Part shown: positions 1 to 8,357 of the stretch, in pieces | Numbering within the stretch: the first letter of the stretch is position 1 | Layout: each line of letters opens with the position of its first letter | Assembly (NCBI GenBank): GCA_016716065.1 | Contig: JADJXA010000004.1 | Span: forward strand, 310,001 to 374,000 | Source of the DNA: Candidatus Leptovillus gracilis | GTDB taxonomy: Bacteria; Chloroflexota; Anaerolineae; Promineifilales; Promineifilaceae | Length of the DNA stretch: 64,000 bases | Direction of reading: 5' to 3' | Notes under the pieces: model-generated | Database searches by the model: none | Seen by the model: the letters and a program-made list of their open reading frames with translations, nothing else | What the model was told of the DNA's origin: nothing | Made by a program: the position numbers and the translations under genes

Positions 1-148
1 ACACATTCACGCCAAACCGGCACAAAGGCGCATCATCGCTGACGGCCGTTTGGGGCACAGCCTGTGCCGGACGTGTTAACGCTGCCGCCACAACCAGGCC
101 AGGCAGCAGAAAAGCGGCTAACAGGAGCGGGATGGTTTTCCGATTCAT
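1..148 (-). CDS. Secreted protein, N-terminal part only
   Basis: The first 49 codons of a minus-strand gene that runs off the left edge. The ATG at 148-146 directly abuts the TAA of the upstream glycoside hydrolase, so the two are probably translationally coupled. Residues 1-31 form a clear signal peptide: MNRK, a Leu/Ala-rich core, then a cleavage-like ALTRPAQA. The visible mature part ends in LCRFGVNV, reminiscent of the FGVQMYG segment of the upstream protein, so it could be a paralogue. Too little is present for a family call. Confidence 0.6.
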   Translation of the reverse strand, partial: MNRKTIPLLLAAFLLPGLVVAAALTRPAQAVPQTAVSDDAPLCRFGVNV

Positions 149-1570
149 TTAGTTCACCCGTATGTAGATGGGATGCCGGGTGATCGGGATGATCACGTAG
201 CCATCGCCATCCGTATCGTAGATGGTGTTGCTGTAACTTCCCTGGCCGTCTAGCAGCGTAGCCTGGCTGCCGGGAATACGCAGCGGTTTGGTTTCCAGGG
301 TTTGGTAGGGATTTAGCCAGGCCACATACAAGGGGCCGGTAAGGCTCTGAAACAAGTAGGCTTCCATGTTTGCCGCCCCAGTTTCCGCCGGTGGCAGTTC
401 ACGCACAAAACGGGTGTTGCTCAACAAGTTATAGGCTGACTGGTAGGCGGTGTAGGCCGCCTTGGGCGCGGCTGGGCCGCTATCGGCATTGGTGACCAGG
501 CCAAAATTGGGAAAGTAACTACCGGGATCGTGCAGCATCCACCAGATCATCACTTTGATGTTGACCGCGTAACTTTGGGTGAACAACTGCACCAGCCGGG
601 CTATCTGCTCATCGGGGTTGCTGGGTTCGCTGTCGTACCAGCCGCCCTCGGTGATAATGACCGGTTTGTTCAGCCCATAGCTGGCGAGTTTGCTGCGGAT
701 CGCGGCCGTTTTTTCCTTTAATCCTGTGCCGTTACTGTCCCAATTTGGCGCAAACAGGGGGTAAACGTGAAAATTCATTACATCAAAGTAATTGCCACCC
801 CCAGCCGCCAGTACATCATCTAGAAATGATGAGTTGAAAGGGCCGCCCTGATACTCAAACCAATCATGGGCGACACCCCCCATCACCACCTGGGCTTGAG
901 GGTCGGCAAGTTTGATGGCTGTATAAGCAACTTGCAACATGGCTGCATATTCGGAACCATATTCGCCCCATCCCTCGCGGTTGCTGTCTGGTTCGTTCAC
1001 CAGTTCCCAATGCTTAATGACCTGCCCGCCCGGCGCATCCTGATAGCCATCGCCATCGTACCGTTCCACAATAGCCTGGACAAACTCGGCAAAATCTGGC
1101 AGCGCGTTGGGGTGAATCGGACCATAGGGTTTGTTAGGCAGCAGCCTGGCCCACTCTGGCACGCCATCGCCAATGACAAAAACCAGATGCAGCCCGCCGT
1201 TGTCTGGCCGGGCGGCGGCGGTAGCGTTGTCCGCCCCGCCCCAGATAAACTCTTCTACCGGCCGGTTGGTTGGCTCTACGCTCTCCCACGAAATCCTGTT
1301 GCGCAGCCATCGGCTCTGGCTGCCGATAAGGTACGGATGATAGGGCGACGATACGCCGCTGTTGCCATACATTTGCACGCCAAAAAGCGGCGCCGGAAAC
1401 TGCGAATCATGACGATTGGTAATGACCGGTAAATAGACATAACTTGTTTCTTGTGGTGCTGTAGGATTTGCGGTTGTCAATGTTACACTGGTTTGGGCCA
1501 CTAAAGTGAAGGGGATAAAGAGACAGAAAACAGCAGTGAATAACAGTACAGCATAAACAGATCGTTTCAT
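149..1570 (-). CDS. Secreted glycoside hydrolase-like protein, clan A (GH39/GH5-like) barrel
   Basis: About 473 aa. The start at 1570 is preferred over an upstream in-frame ATG at 1627: it begins MKRSVYAVLLF, a good signal peptide, with AGAGG eight bases upstream. Clan-A-like (beta/alpha)8 motifs are visible. HWELVNEPDS carries the Asn-Glu of the acid/base, and PVIITEGGWYDSE carries the likely nucleophile Glu, with FHVYP between them. Just after the signal peptide is TSYVYLPVITNR, a motif also seen in other secreted proteins of this window. Exact family and substrate cannot be told by eye. It lies downstream of a polysaccharide-export ATPase and a beta-propeller, which suggests extracellular carbohydrate work. 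Confidence 0.75.
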   Translation of the reverse strand: MKRSVYAVLLFTAVFCLFIPFTLVAQTSVTLTTANPTAPQETSYVYLPVITNRHDSQFPAPLFGVQMYGNSGVSSPYHPYLIGSQSRWLRNRISWESVEPTNRPVEEFIWGGADNATAAARPDNGGLHLVFVIGDGVPEWARLLPNKPYGPIHPNALPDFAEFVQAIVERYDGDGYQDAPGGQVIKHWELVNEPDSNREGWGEYGSEYAAMLQVAYTAIKLADPQAQVVMGGVAHDWFEYQGGPFNSSFLDDVLAAGGGNYFDVMNFHVYPLFAPNWDSNGTGLKEKTAAIRSKLASYGLNKPVIITEGGWYDSEPSNPDEQIARLVQLFTQSYAVNIKVMIWWMLHDPGSYFPNFGLVTNADSGPAAPKAAYTAYQSAYNLLSNTRFVRELPPAETGAANMEAYLFQSLTGPLYVAWLNPYQTLETKPLRIPGSQATLLDGQGSYSNTIYDTDGDGYVIIPITRHPIYIRVN

Positions 1571-1594
1571 GAACCTACCTCTAAAGGGTATTGG

Positions 1595-1648
1595 GTTGGT
1601 TAGTTGTTTGGCTTGCTGACAAACCAAACAACTAACTAACTAACCAAC
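1595..1648. repeat. Inverted repeat of CCAACTA-type heptamers between two genes
   Basis: A 13-bp arm (1599-1611, GTTAGTTGTTTGG) pairs exactly with 1624-1636 across a 12-nt loop. The right arm continues into further CTAA units. It separates the beta-propeller gene (stop at 1701) from the hydrolase start (1570) and could act as a terminator or processing hairpin. Similar tracts occur near 42547, 47875, 49065 and 59825. Confidence 0.6.
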
Positions 1649-1700
1649 ATCTTCAACGAGAAGCTGAGCTTCTAGCACGAGAACTTTTCTCGGCTGCTTT

Positions 1701-2804
1701 TTACGGGATGCTGATGGACGGCAAATAGGCGACAAAGAAATAGGGCGGCTCCCAGCGGATAATCATGTGGTTTTGGCTGTCGGCCAGCCAGATGACCTGG
1801 TTGGCGTCTACTTGAATGCCTTGCGGTGTGCGATTGAGCAAGGGGAATCGCCAGGAGGAGGCGATGCTGCCGTTGCTGTTGGTTGTGACGCGGCCCACAT
1901 ATCCGCTGGCCGAATCGCTGAACCAGGCTGTCGTCGTGCTGCCGCTGTTGACCAACAAGAGGTCGCTCAGGTTGGCGCTTGCCGGTGCGGCGGTGTACCA
2001 GCGAAAGAGAGAGATGGTGGTACCAAAATCAAAGCCGATCAGCCCATTGGTGGTGCTAACCCAAGCCACGTTGTCTGTGTTTACGGCCGTTTGGTTGGGC
2101 GTGAAGATACCGGCGACCGGGTCACTGGTGGACGTGTCGTCGAATGTTTCGCTGCTAATGGTAAAAGAGGCCAGTTTTTGTACAGCCGGGGCCGTAAACC
2201 AGACCATCGTTCCGTTGGGCGCGGCGGCGATATCTTCTAAATTGGCGTTAGGGCGCGTATAGGCATATTCCGTGATCTGCCCGGTGTCCGGGTCGAGTTT
2301 GGCGACCTTGTTCCCGGTCCGCTGCACAAACCAGACCAGACCATCGGGGGCGATGGTAATGCCGGTGGGAGCACTGTCCCCGGTAGGTATTGGATATTCA
2401 GTGAAAACGCCAGTTGCCATCACCAGTTTGCCGATTTTGTTGCCCGCCCGCTGCGTAAACCAGATATTGCTGCCATCGCTGGCAAGCTGGTACGGGTCGC
2501 TGTTCGCTGTTGGAATGGTATAAAACGTGTAGCCATATGTCAGGGTATCGGTAACGATCAGGTGACCGATGGCGTTCACGCCAGGCGCAGTAAACCAAAA
2601 GGAGCTGCTGCCTGTGCGGATAAGGTAACGGGGAGCGCCCGTATTGGGCAATGGGTATTCGGTCACAAATGGGCTGGCAGCTGGTGCGGCGTTGGGGCTG
2701 GCTTGTAGGGCGTGTTGGCTGCTGAAGAGCAGGGTCATCGCCACAAAGGCGGCGGCAATACTGACGAAAAGAACGGAAATACGTTTGTGGTTCATATCAC
2801 TCAT
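1701..2804 (-). CDS. Secreted beta-propeller protein, Vgb/SMP-30-like
   Basis: 367 aa. The start overlaps the stop of the upstream ATPase gene as ATGA; a second ATG nine bases downstream is also possible. Residues 4-36 are a signal peptide (NHKRIS, hydrophobic core, SQHALQAS). The mature protein has repeated blade motifs of the virginiamycin B lyase-like/NHL type: NIWFTQRAGNKIGKL, LVWFVQRTGNKVAKLD, TMVWFTAPAVQKLASF and VIWLADSQNHMIIRW. The usual catalytic residues of lyases were not identified, so a binding or structural role is as likely. The last residues, FFVAYLPSISIP, carry the YLP motif shared with other exported proteins here. Confidence 0.75.
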   Translation of the reverse strand: MSDMNHKRISVLFVSIAAAFVAMTLLFSSQHALQASPNAAPAASPFVTEYPLPNTGAPRYLIRTGSSSFWFTAPGVNAIGHLIVTDTLTYGYTFYTIPTANSDPYQLASDGSNIWFTQRAGNKIGKLVMATGVFTEYPIPTGDSAPTGITIAPDGLVWFVQRTGNKVAKLDPDTGQITEYAYTRPNANLEDIAAAPNGTMVWFTAPAVQKLASFTISSETFDDTSTSDPVAGIFTPNQTAVNTDNVAWVSTTNGLIGFDFGTTISLFRWYTAAPASANLSDLLLVNSGSTTTAWFSDSASGYVGRVTTNSNGSIASSWRFPLLNRTPQGIQVDANQVIWLADSQNHMIIRWEPPYFFVAYLPSISIP

Positions 2805-4106
2805 CCTGGGGAAGGCACGGCCGTTTCTGGCACGGCCGTTACCTTCACAGTGTCATCTTGCGCCCATGTCCACACCGCCGGAAAGGCCACCAGGCCATGA
2901 ATCTCCGGCGTTCCGCCGACCACCACTTGAAAGTCATACGCCTTTTCGTGGTAATCGTAAGCGTGCGAGCGGCGGCTGTCGTGGATAGCTGCGGTGACTT
3001 GATATTGGCCGGGCATTAAGGGCAGCGCCGTCACTTCGTAGCGGACAACACCAGAACCACCCACAATACCCATCTTTAGCCCGGCCAGTTGGTTGTTGGG
3101 GCCGTTAATTTGCAAGCCATCGCGCCGGTAAATTGCCAGACCAAATTCCGGTTCGGTGATGGGGCGGTGCGCCTGATAGGTCATTTCGATGATCAGCGGC
3201 TGGCCGGTGCGGAAGACTGGCTGTACTTCACCGGCTTCGTTGAGGATGCGCACGGCCGTTAACTCAATGTCACCCGTCCCCCACCGGACAAAATCCGTCT
3301 GCGCCAACTGCATCGGTCGGGGGTCTGTGCTGTACAAAAAGTCCAGGTAGTGATGGGCCACTTCCTCGGTAGGACCATCACCGCGGACGTGCCCCTGGTC
3401 CAGCCATAACAAATGGCTGCACAACCGCCGCATCTGGTCCAGACTGTGGCTGACCATGACAATGGTGACGCCGGCTTGTTTCATCTGGAAGATGTGGTCA
3501 AAACATTTCTCCTGAAACGCCTGATCACCCACCGCCAAAATCTCATCAATAATCAAAATATCCGGGTCTACGTGAATGGCGACGCTAAAGCCGAGGCGCA
3601 TGTACATGCCCGATGAATAATGCTTCACCGGCATGTCTATGAATTCTTCCAGTTCGGAAAACGCGACGACAGAATCAAAATGCTGCTCAATTTCTCGCTT
3701 TGTCAGCCCTAAAACGGCCGCATTCAGGAATATATTCTCTCGTCCGGTCAGGTCGGGATGAAACCCGGCGCCCAATTCCAGCAAGGCGCTCATCCGGCCG
3801 CGTACCATAATGCGCCCTTCGTTGGGGGCGCAATATGCGGGCGATGAGTTTTAGCAGCGTGCTTTTGCCGCTGCCGTTGCGCCCAATAATGCCCAACGCC
3901 TGCCCTGGCAAAACATCCAACGTCACGCCGTTTAGCGCCCACAGGTCGTTATGACCGCCTGGCTGCTTTTTCACCAACGCCGTAAGCTGTTCTAACAGGG
4001 TTGACGGCCGTTCATTTTTATAGTAGAACCGCTTACGCACATTCTCTAAACGAATCACGGGTTCTGCTGCTGGCGTCAGGACGACTGCTGTCTCAAGTTG
4101 TTCCAT
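2801..4106 (-). pseudogene. Wzt-type polysaccharide ABC transporter ATPase, frameshifted
   Basis: Two overlapping frames together make one ABC ATPase. The N-terminal piece (4106 downward) has Walker A GRNGSGKST. The second frame (open from 3808) resumes with ALLELGAGFHPDLTGREN, signature YSSGMYMRL and Walker B DILIIDE, then a C-terminal Wzt-like beta-sandwich (about the last 150 residues) that in relatives binds the exported O-antigen or teichoic-acid chain. Removing one base from the five-G run at 3824-3828 joins the frames as LRPNEGRIMVRG, giving about 434 aa. It may be a sequencing error or a recent lesion. No Wzm-type permease lies beside it. Confidence 0.8.
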
Positions 4107-4134
4107 ATCATCCGATTTCCTATATCTACAGGCT

Positions 4135-4162
4135 ATTTTAACCGTGAAACGCCGAGGAACAA
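4135..4162 (-). promoter_or_regulatory. Probable promoter of the ATPase/propeller/hydrolase group
   Basis: On the minus strand: TTGTTC (4162-4157), 16-bp spacer, TAAAAT (4140-4135). It lies about 30 bases upstream of the ATG at 4106. Sigma70-like by eye only. Confidence 0.45.
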
Positions 4163-4225
4163 AATGGGGCGCTGCCGCCGGATAATCTCTACAGGTGTGA
4201 CGCGCTACAGAAATACTGCCTCAGG

Positions 4226-4254
4226 TTGACGGCCGTTCCCCCCACGACTATACT
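4226..4254 (+). promoter_or_regulatory. Probable sigma70-type promoter of the moxR operon
   Basis: TTGACG (4226-4231), an exact 17-bp spacer, and TATACT (4249-4254), about 47 bases before the ATG at 4301. The ACGGCCGT octamer (4229-4236) overlaps the -35 element. Confidence 0.6.
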
Positions 4255-4300
4255 GCCATTCTGTGATAATCAAAGACAATCCATACCCACCAGGGATACA

Positions 4301-5287
4301 ATGATTGAATCCACCGAACTAACAATTGAACAATTCCGCCAAACGGCCGTCGCCATCGAAAGCGAAGTCGCCAAAGTAATTGTCGGCCAGCGAGATGTGG
4401 TGCGCCACGTGCTGATCGGCATTCTCAGCAGCGGCCATGTGCTGCTGGAAGGCGTGCCAGGCCTGGGCAAAACAATGCTGGTGCGCACCTTCGCCCAGGC
4501 CATGCGTCTGGATTTCAGCCGCATCCAGTTCACCCCAGACCTGATGCCGGCCGACATCACCGGCACAGACATCATGGAGGAAGTGGGCGACGGCCGGCGC
4601 CAATTCCGCTTCCAACAAGGTCCCGTCTTCGCCAACCTTGTCCTGGCCGACGAAATTAACCGCGCCACGCCCAAAACCCAATCGGCGCTGCTGGAAGCCA
4701 TGCAAGAGCATACCGTCACCGTCGCCACCCACACCTATCCGCTGCCGCAGCCCTTTTTTGTCCTGGCGACGCAAAATCCCATCGAGCAAGAAGGCACTTA
4801 CCCACTGCCCGAAGCGCAGCTAGACCGCTTCCTGTTCAAAATCAACGTCGGCTTCCCTTCGCCCGATGAGTTAACCGAGATTCTGACGCGCACCACCGGC
4901 AAATTGGTAACGGCGGCAGACACGGCAGTTTCCGGTCCTACCATCCTCGCCATGCAGCAGCTTGCCCGCCAGATTCCCATCCCCAGCCATGTCACCAACT
5001 ACGTCAGCCGCCTGGTCGTCGCCACCCATCCCGGCGGCAGCCCGGCGCCGCTGGTGAACAGCTACGTGCGCTATGGCTCCAGCCCGCGCGGCGCCCAGGC
5101 GTTGGTCCTGGGTGGCAAGATAACGGCCCTGCTAGACGGCCGTCTCAATGTCAGTTTCGATGATATAACGGCCGTCGCCCCTGCCGCCCTGCGCCACCGC
5201 CTGCTGCTCAACTTCGAGGGCCAGGCCCAGGGCATCCGCCCCGATGACGTGGTCGCCGACCTCATCGCCCAGGTTAAGAAAGATTAA
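4301..5287 (+). CDS. MoxR family AAA+ ATPase
   Basis: 328 aa. The start at 4301 is chosen over 4226 because AGGGAT precedes it and the protein then has the usual MoxR length; the longer frame would also begin inside the promoter. Walker A is GVPGLGKT, Walker B is LADEINRA, and the MoxR block ATQNPIEQEGTYPLPEAQLD is intact, followed by the C-terminal lid domain. MoxR ATPases act as chaperones that mature or activate partner complexes, typically with vWA proteins. The DUF58 gene downstream is the classic partner and both are read from the promoter at 4226. Confidence 0.93.
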   Translation: MIESTELTIEQFRQTAVAIESEVAKVIVGQRDVVRHVLIGILSSGHVLLEGVPGLGKTMLVRTFAQAMRLDFSRIQFTPDLMPADITGTDIMEEVGDGRRQFRFQQGPVFANLVLADEINRATPKTQSALLEAMQEHTVTVATHTYPLPQPFFVLATQNPIEQEGTYPLPEAQLDRFLFKINVGFPSPDELTEILTRTTGKLVTAADTAVSGPTILAMQQLARQIPIPSHVTNYVSRLVVATHPGGSPAPLVNSYVRYGSSPRGAQALVLGGKITALLDGRLNVSFDDITAVAPAALRHRLLLNFEGQAQGIRPDDVVADLIAQVKKD

Positions 5288-5348
5288 AAATTTTCACCAC
5301 GGAGGCGCGGAGGACACAGAAATTCTGTAACTGTTCACCCCCTGTCGG

Positions 5349-5387
5349 TTGAGCCTGTCGAAACCGATCCCCCTTCGACAGGCTCAA
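5349..5387. repeat. 14-bp inverted repeat, GAGCCTGTCGAA type
   Basis: TTGAGCCTGTCGAA (5349-5362) and its exact complement (5374-5387) flank an 11-nt loop between moxR and the DUF58 gene. It belongs to the widespread CTTCGACAGGCTCA dispersed family and may form a hairpin within the moxR-DUF58 transcript. The preceding 5289-5320 is a purine-rich tract reading CACGGAGGCGCGGAGGACAC. Confidence 0.65.
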
Positions 5388-5461
5388 GGGGCGGGAGTGA
5401 CTGATTACGAAATTCGTAAAAAACTCCGCGCCACCGTGGTGATTTCTCTTCTCCCCTTACC

Positions 5462-6358
5462 ATGAACCTTTTTGACGAAGCCACGCTGCGAAAACTGGAA
5501 CAACTGACCCTGGTGGCCGAAAATGTGCGCGTCGGGGTGATGAAGGGCGACCGCCGCAGCCGCAAGCGCGGCACATCCATCGAATTCGCCGACTACCGCA
5601 ACTATGTCAAAGGGGATGATTTGCGGCGGCTGGATTGGAATGTGTATGCCCGGCTGGAACGGCCGTTCATCAAACTGCTCCAGGAAGAAGAAGACCTCTC
5701 TGTCCACCTGCTGATTGACGCCAGCGCCAGCATGAACTGGCCCGCCGACCAACCAGCCAATCAACCAACCCACAAACTCACCTACGCCCTCCACCTGGCT
5801 GCCGCCCTGGGCCACATCGCCCTCACCACTGGCGATTTGCTCACCGCCACCCTGCTTGCCAGCCAGGGCGACCGGCGCTGGGGGCCGTTTCGCAGCCAAC
5901 AAAACAGCCTGCGTCTGCTGCAATTCCTGGAAACGGCCGCGGCCGATGGCCTGACCGACCTGAATGTGTCGCTGCGTCATTATGCGCTGCACGGCCGTCG
6001 CCCCGGTCTCTTGTTTGTCCTCAGCGATTTTCTCTCGCCTGGCGGTTGGCAGGATGGCCTGACTGCCCTGCTCTCTCGCGGCCACGAAGTGGGCCTGTTC
6101 CATCTGCTCAGCCCCGACGAAGTAGACCCGCCCCTCAGCGGCGACCTGAAGCTGGTGGACGTAGAAACGGGTCAGGACGCCGAAATCAGCCTGGATGGGG
6201 CCACGCTGGACGCCTATCGCCAGCGCCTGCGCGCCTGGCAGGCAGAAATCGCCGCTTTTTGCGCCAGCCGCGCCGTCCATTACATCCCCCTCGTCACCGA
6301 TGCCCCCTGGGAAAGCGTGATCATGCGCACCCTGCGGCAGCAGGCGGTCGTCCGCTGA
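5462..6358 (+). CDS. DUF58 domain protein (vWA-like), MoxR partner
   Basis: 298 aa. It shows the DUF58 signature EFADYRNYVKGDDLRRLDWNVYARLERPFIKLLQEEED followed by a vWA-like strand with a MIDAS-type DASASM. No signal peptide or transmembrane segment is evident, so it is probably cytosolic or peripheral. No convincing ribosome-binding site precedes the ATG. It follows moxR in the same direction, the usual pairing for MoxR/DUF58 modules, which assemble or regulate envelope-associated complexes. The target here is unknown. Confidence 0.88.
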   Translation: MNLFDEATLRKLEQLTLVAENVRVGVMKGDRRSRKRGTSIEFADYRNYVKGDDLRRLDWNVYARLERPFIKLLQEEEDLSVHLLIDASASMNWPADQPANQPTHKLTYALHLAAALGHIALTTGDLLTATLLASQGDRRWGPFRSQQNSLRLLQFLETAAADGLTDLNVSLRHYALHGRRPGLLFVLSDFLSPGGWQDGLTALLSRGHEVGLFHLLSPDEVDPPLSGDLKLVDVETGQDAEISLDGATLDAYRQRLRAWQAEIAAFCASRAVHYIPLVTDAPWESVIMRTLRQQAVVR

Positions 6359-6359
6359 T

Positions 6360-7499
6360 ATGACTATGATGCAACCTGTTACCTTAAGCGCTATTTGCAA
6401 GTTTGGTCTGGAAAAACTGGTTAAATCGGAAATCGCGCGCCTCGGGTTCCCGGACCCGGTGGTGTCTGATGGCAGCGTGGAATTTACGGCCGTGTTAACC
6501 GACATTCCCCGCCTCAACCTCTGGCTGCGCTACGCCGACCGCCTGCTGCTGAAAGTGGGTGCGTTCCCGGCGCTGACGTTTGACGAGTTGTATGAGCAAA
6601 GCAAAGCGCTGCCCTGGGAAGATTGGCTGCCGGTGGACGGCCGTTTCCCCGTAGACGCCAAATCGGTTAAGTCTGGCCTACAAAGCCTGCGCTCCTGCCA
6701 ATCCATCGTCAAAAAGGCGGTGGTAGACCGGCTGCAAGCCGCTTACCACACGGCCGATCTGCCCGAAACCGGCGGCGAATACGCCATCCAGGTCGCCCTA
6801 CTCAACGACGTGGCGACGCTGACGCTGGATACTTCCGGCGCGGGGCTGCACAAACGCGGCTACCGCACGGCCAACGTCGCCGCGCCGCTAAAGGAGACCT
6901 TTGCCGCCGGGCTGGTGTGGCTCAGTCCGTGGCGGTCTGATGGGCTGCTGCTGGACCCCATGTGTGGCTCTGGCACAATTTTGATCGAGGCGGCGCTGCA
7001 AGCGCGGCAGATGGCTCCTGGTCTGGGGCGTTCTTTTGCCGCCGAAGCATGGCCGATTCTCGACGCCGCCTGGTGGCAGGGCGCCCGCGAAGCGGCCCGG
7101 GCCATGCGCCGCGCCGGCCCTATCGGTCCGCTGCTGGGTTACGACATAGATGCAGCGGCCGTCGCCGCCAGCCGCCAAAATGCGGCCAACGCCGGCGTGG
7201 CCGATGATATTGTGTTTACGCCAAAGGATGTGCGCGACTTGTGGATTGATCAGCAGTTTGGCGTGTTGATCTGCAACCCGCCCTACGGCCGTCGTCTGTC
7301 CGACTTTCAGGAAATGAACCAGTTATACATCGCCCTGAACAAAATGCTGCGCAAAAAGAGCGGTTGGGCGGTGTGCATTCTCACGGCCGACCCCAAATTC
7401 CCCGACTATTTTAAGCGCAGCCGCCCAGACCGCGTGCGCAAGTTTTATAACGGCCGTATCCGTGTCAACTACTACCAATACGACCCACTAAGAACCTGA
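6360..7499 (+). CDS. THUMP-domain RNA N2-guanine methyltransferase (RlmL/UPF0020 family)
   Basis: 379 aa. An N-terminal THUMP-like RNA-binding region (about 1-150) is followed by a Rossmann methyltransferase. SAM motif I is DPMCGSGTILIEAA and the catalytic loop is NPPYGRR. The family methylates guanine N2 in 23S rRNA or tRNA; E. coli RlmL acts on G2445. It resembles only the N-terminal half of RlmL, without an RlmK-type domain. It starts one base after the DUF58 stop, so it is probably co-transcribed with it. Nearby ATGs at codons 3 and 4 are alternatives. Confidence 0.88.
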   Translation: MTMMQPVTLSAICKFGLEKLVKSEIARLGFPDPVVSDGSVEFTAVLTDIPRLNLWLRYADRLLLKVGAFPALTFDELYEQSKALPWEDWLPVDGRFPVDAKSVKSGLQSLRSCQSIVKKAVVDRLQAAYHTADLPETGGEYAIQVALLNDVATLTLDTSGAGLHKRGYRTANVAAPLKETFAAGLVWLSPWRSDGLLLDPMCGSGTILIEAALQARQMAPGLGRSFAAEAWPILDAAWWQGAREAARAMRRAGPIGPLLGYDIDAAAVAASRQNAANAGVADDIVFTPKDVRDLWIDQQFGVLICNPPYGRRLSDFQEMNQLYIALNKMLRKKSGWAVCILTADPKFPDYFKRSRPDRVRKFYNGRIRVNYYQYDPLRT

Positions 7500-7505
7500 T
7501 GCCGC

Positions 7506-8357
7506 TCAGGTCCCGCTGCTCTCGGCCGTATACACCTCATCCATCGCCAGCAGCACCTCATTAAGTTCTGTCACCTCTTCGGAGATTTCCTGGCGTAGGC
7601 GTTGGGCGCGGCTGCTGTCTATGCCTTTGGCGTCTACCAACAAGGCTTGCGAATAGATGGTCCCCAAATGGGCCAGCGAGTTCTCGATCTGCAATTCAGC
7701 GCGCTGAATTGTGTTTTCTACCCCGCTCAGGGCCTCTAGCTGCTGCTGCAACCCCCGGATATTAGCCATCATCTGTTTTTTGACGGCTTCGTCATCTTCC
7801 AGAATAAACTCGCGCTGCAATTCTTCGATGCGCCGCTGGGCGCGCGCCTTGTCTCGTTCGATCTCTTGCTGCCGCTGCCGATAACGGGAGATTTTTTTCG
7901 ACAGGTTATAAATGTGTTCCAACCAATCGTCAATCTGACTGGTGGCGTGCAGCAGTTCATCGCGCAGCGGGCTGTCTGGCTGTTCCTGAAGAAAGCCTTC
8001 AATGCGTTGGCGGTAGTTCATCGCCTTGATAAACTGCTCGCGCATTGTTTTATCGGCGATGCCCTTGGGATCAAATTCCTGGCGCAGCGCGTCGGCCATG
8101 ATTTTTTGGTAAAGCTGTTTGTCGGTGAGGCTGCTGGCGATGACGGCGCCTTCTGCCAGCAGCCCGGCCAGCAGCCAGACCCACCAGGCCGGTAGAAAAT
8201 CGGGCATCCCAATGAGCTGCTGCACTGCGGGCAAAGACAGCGCCGTCAGCAGCATCGTCAGGCTGATGATGACGGCGCTTTCCCAACGGAATAGGGCATG
8301 TTCCACGTAAGCCCGTTTGACGCGCGATTCCAGTTCTTCCCGTTTGTCGTTAGCCAT
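7506..8357 (-). CDS. Membrane-anchored coiled-coil protein of unknown function
   Basis: 283 aa, no recognised family. Two hydrophobic segments near the N-terminus (about 25-45 and 52-77) are followed by a mostly helical, charge-rich cytoplasmic region with strong coiled-coil character (about 135-235; ISRYRQRQQEIERDKARAQR and following). The start overlaps the end of the upstream TPR/zinc-ribbon gene by eight bases. Together with pspA upstream, the context suggests a membrane-integrity or stress role; that is inference only. It converges with the RNA methylase at 7499. Confidence 0.7.
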   Translation of the reverse strand: MANDKREELESRVKRAYVEHALFRWESAVIISLTMLLTALSLPAVQQLIGMPDFLPAWWVWLLAGLLAEGAVIASSLTDKQLYQKIMADALRQEFDPKGIADKTMREQFIKAMNYRQRIEGFLQEQPDSPLRDELLHATSQIDDWLEHIYNLSKKISRYRQRQQEIERDKARAQRRIEELQREFILEDDEAVKKQMMANIRGLQQQLEALSGVENTIQRAELQIENSLAHLGTIYSQALLVDAKGIDSSRAQRLRQEISEEVTELNEVLLAMDEVYTAESSGT

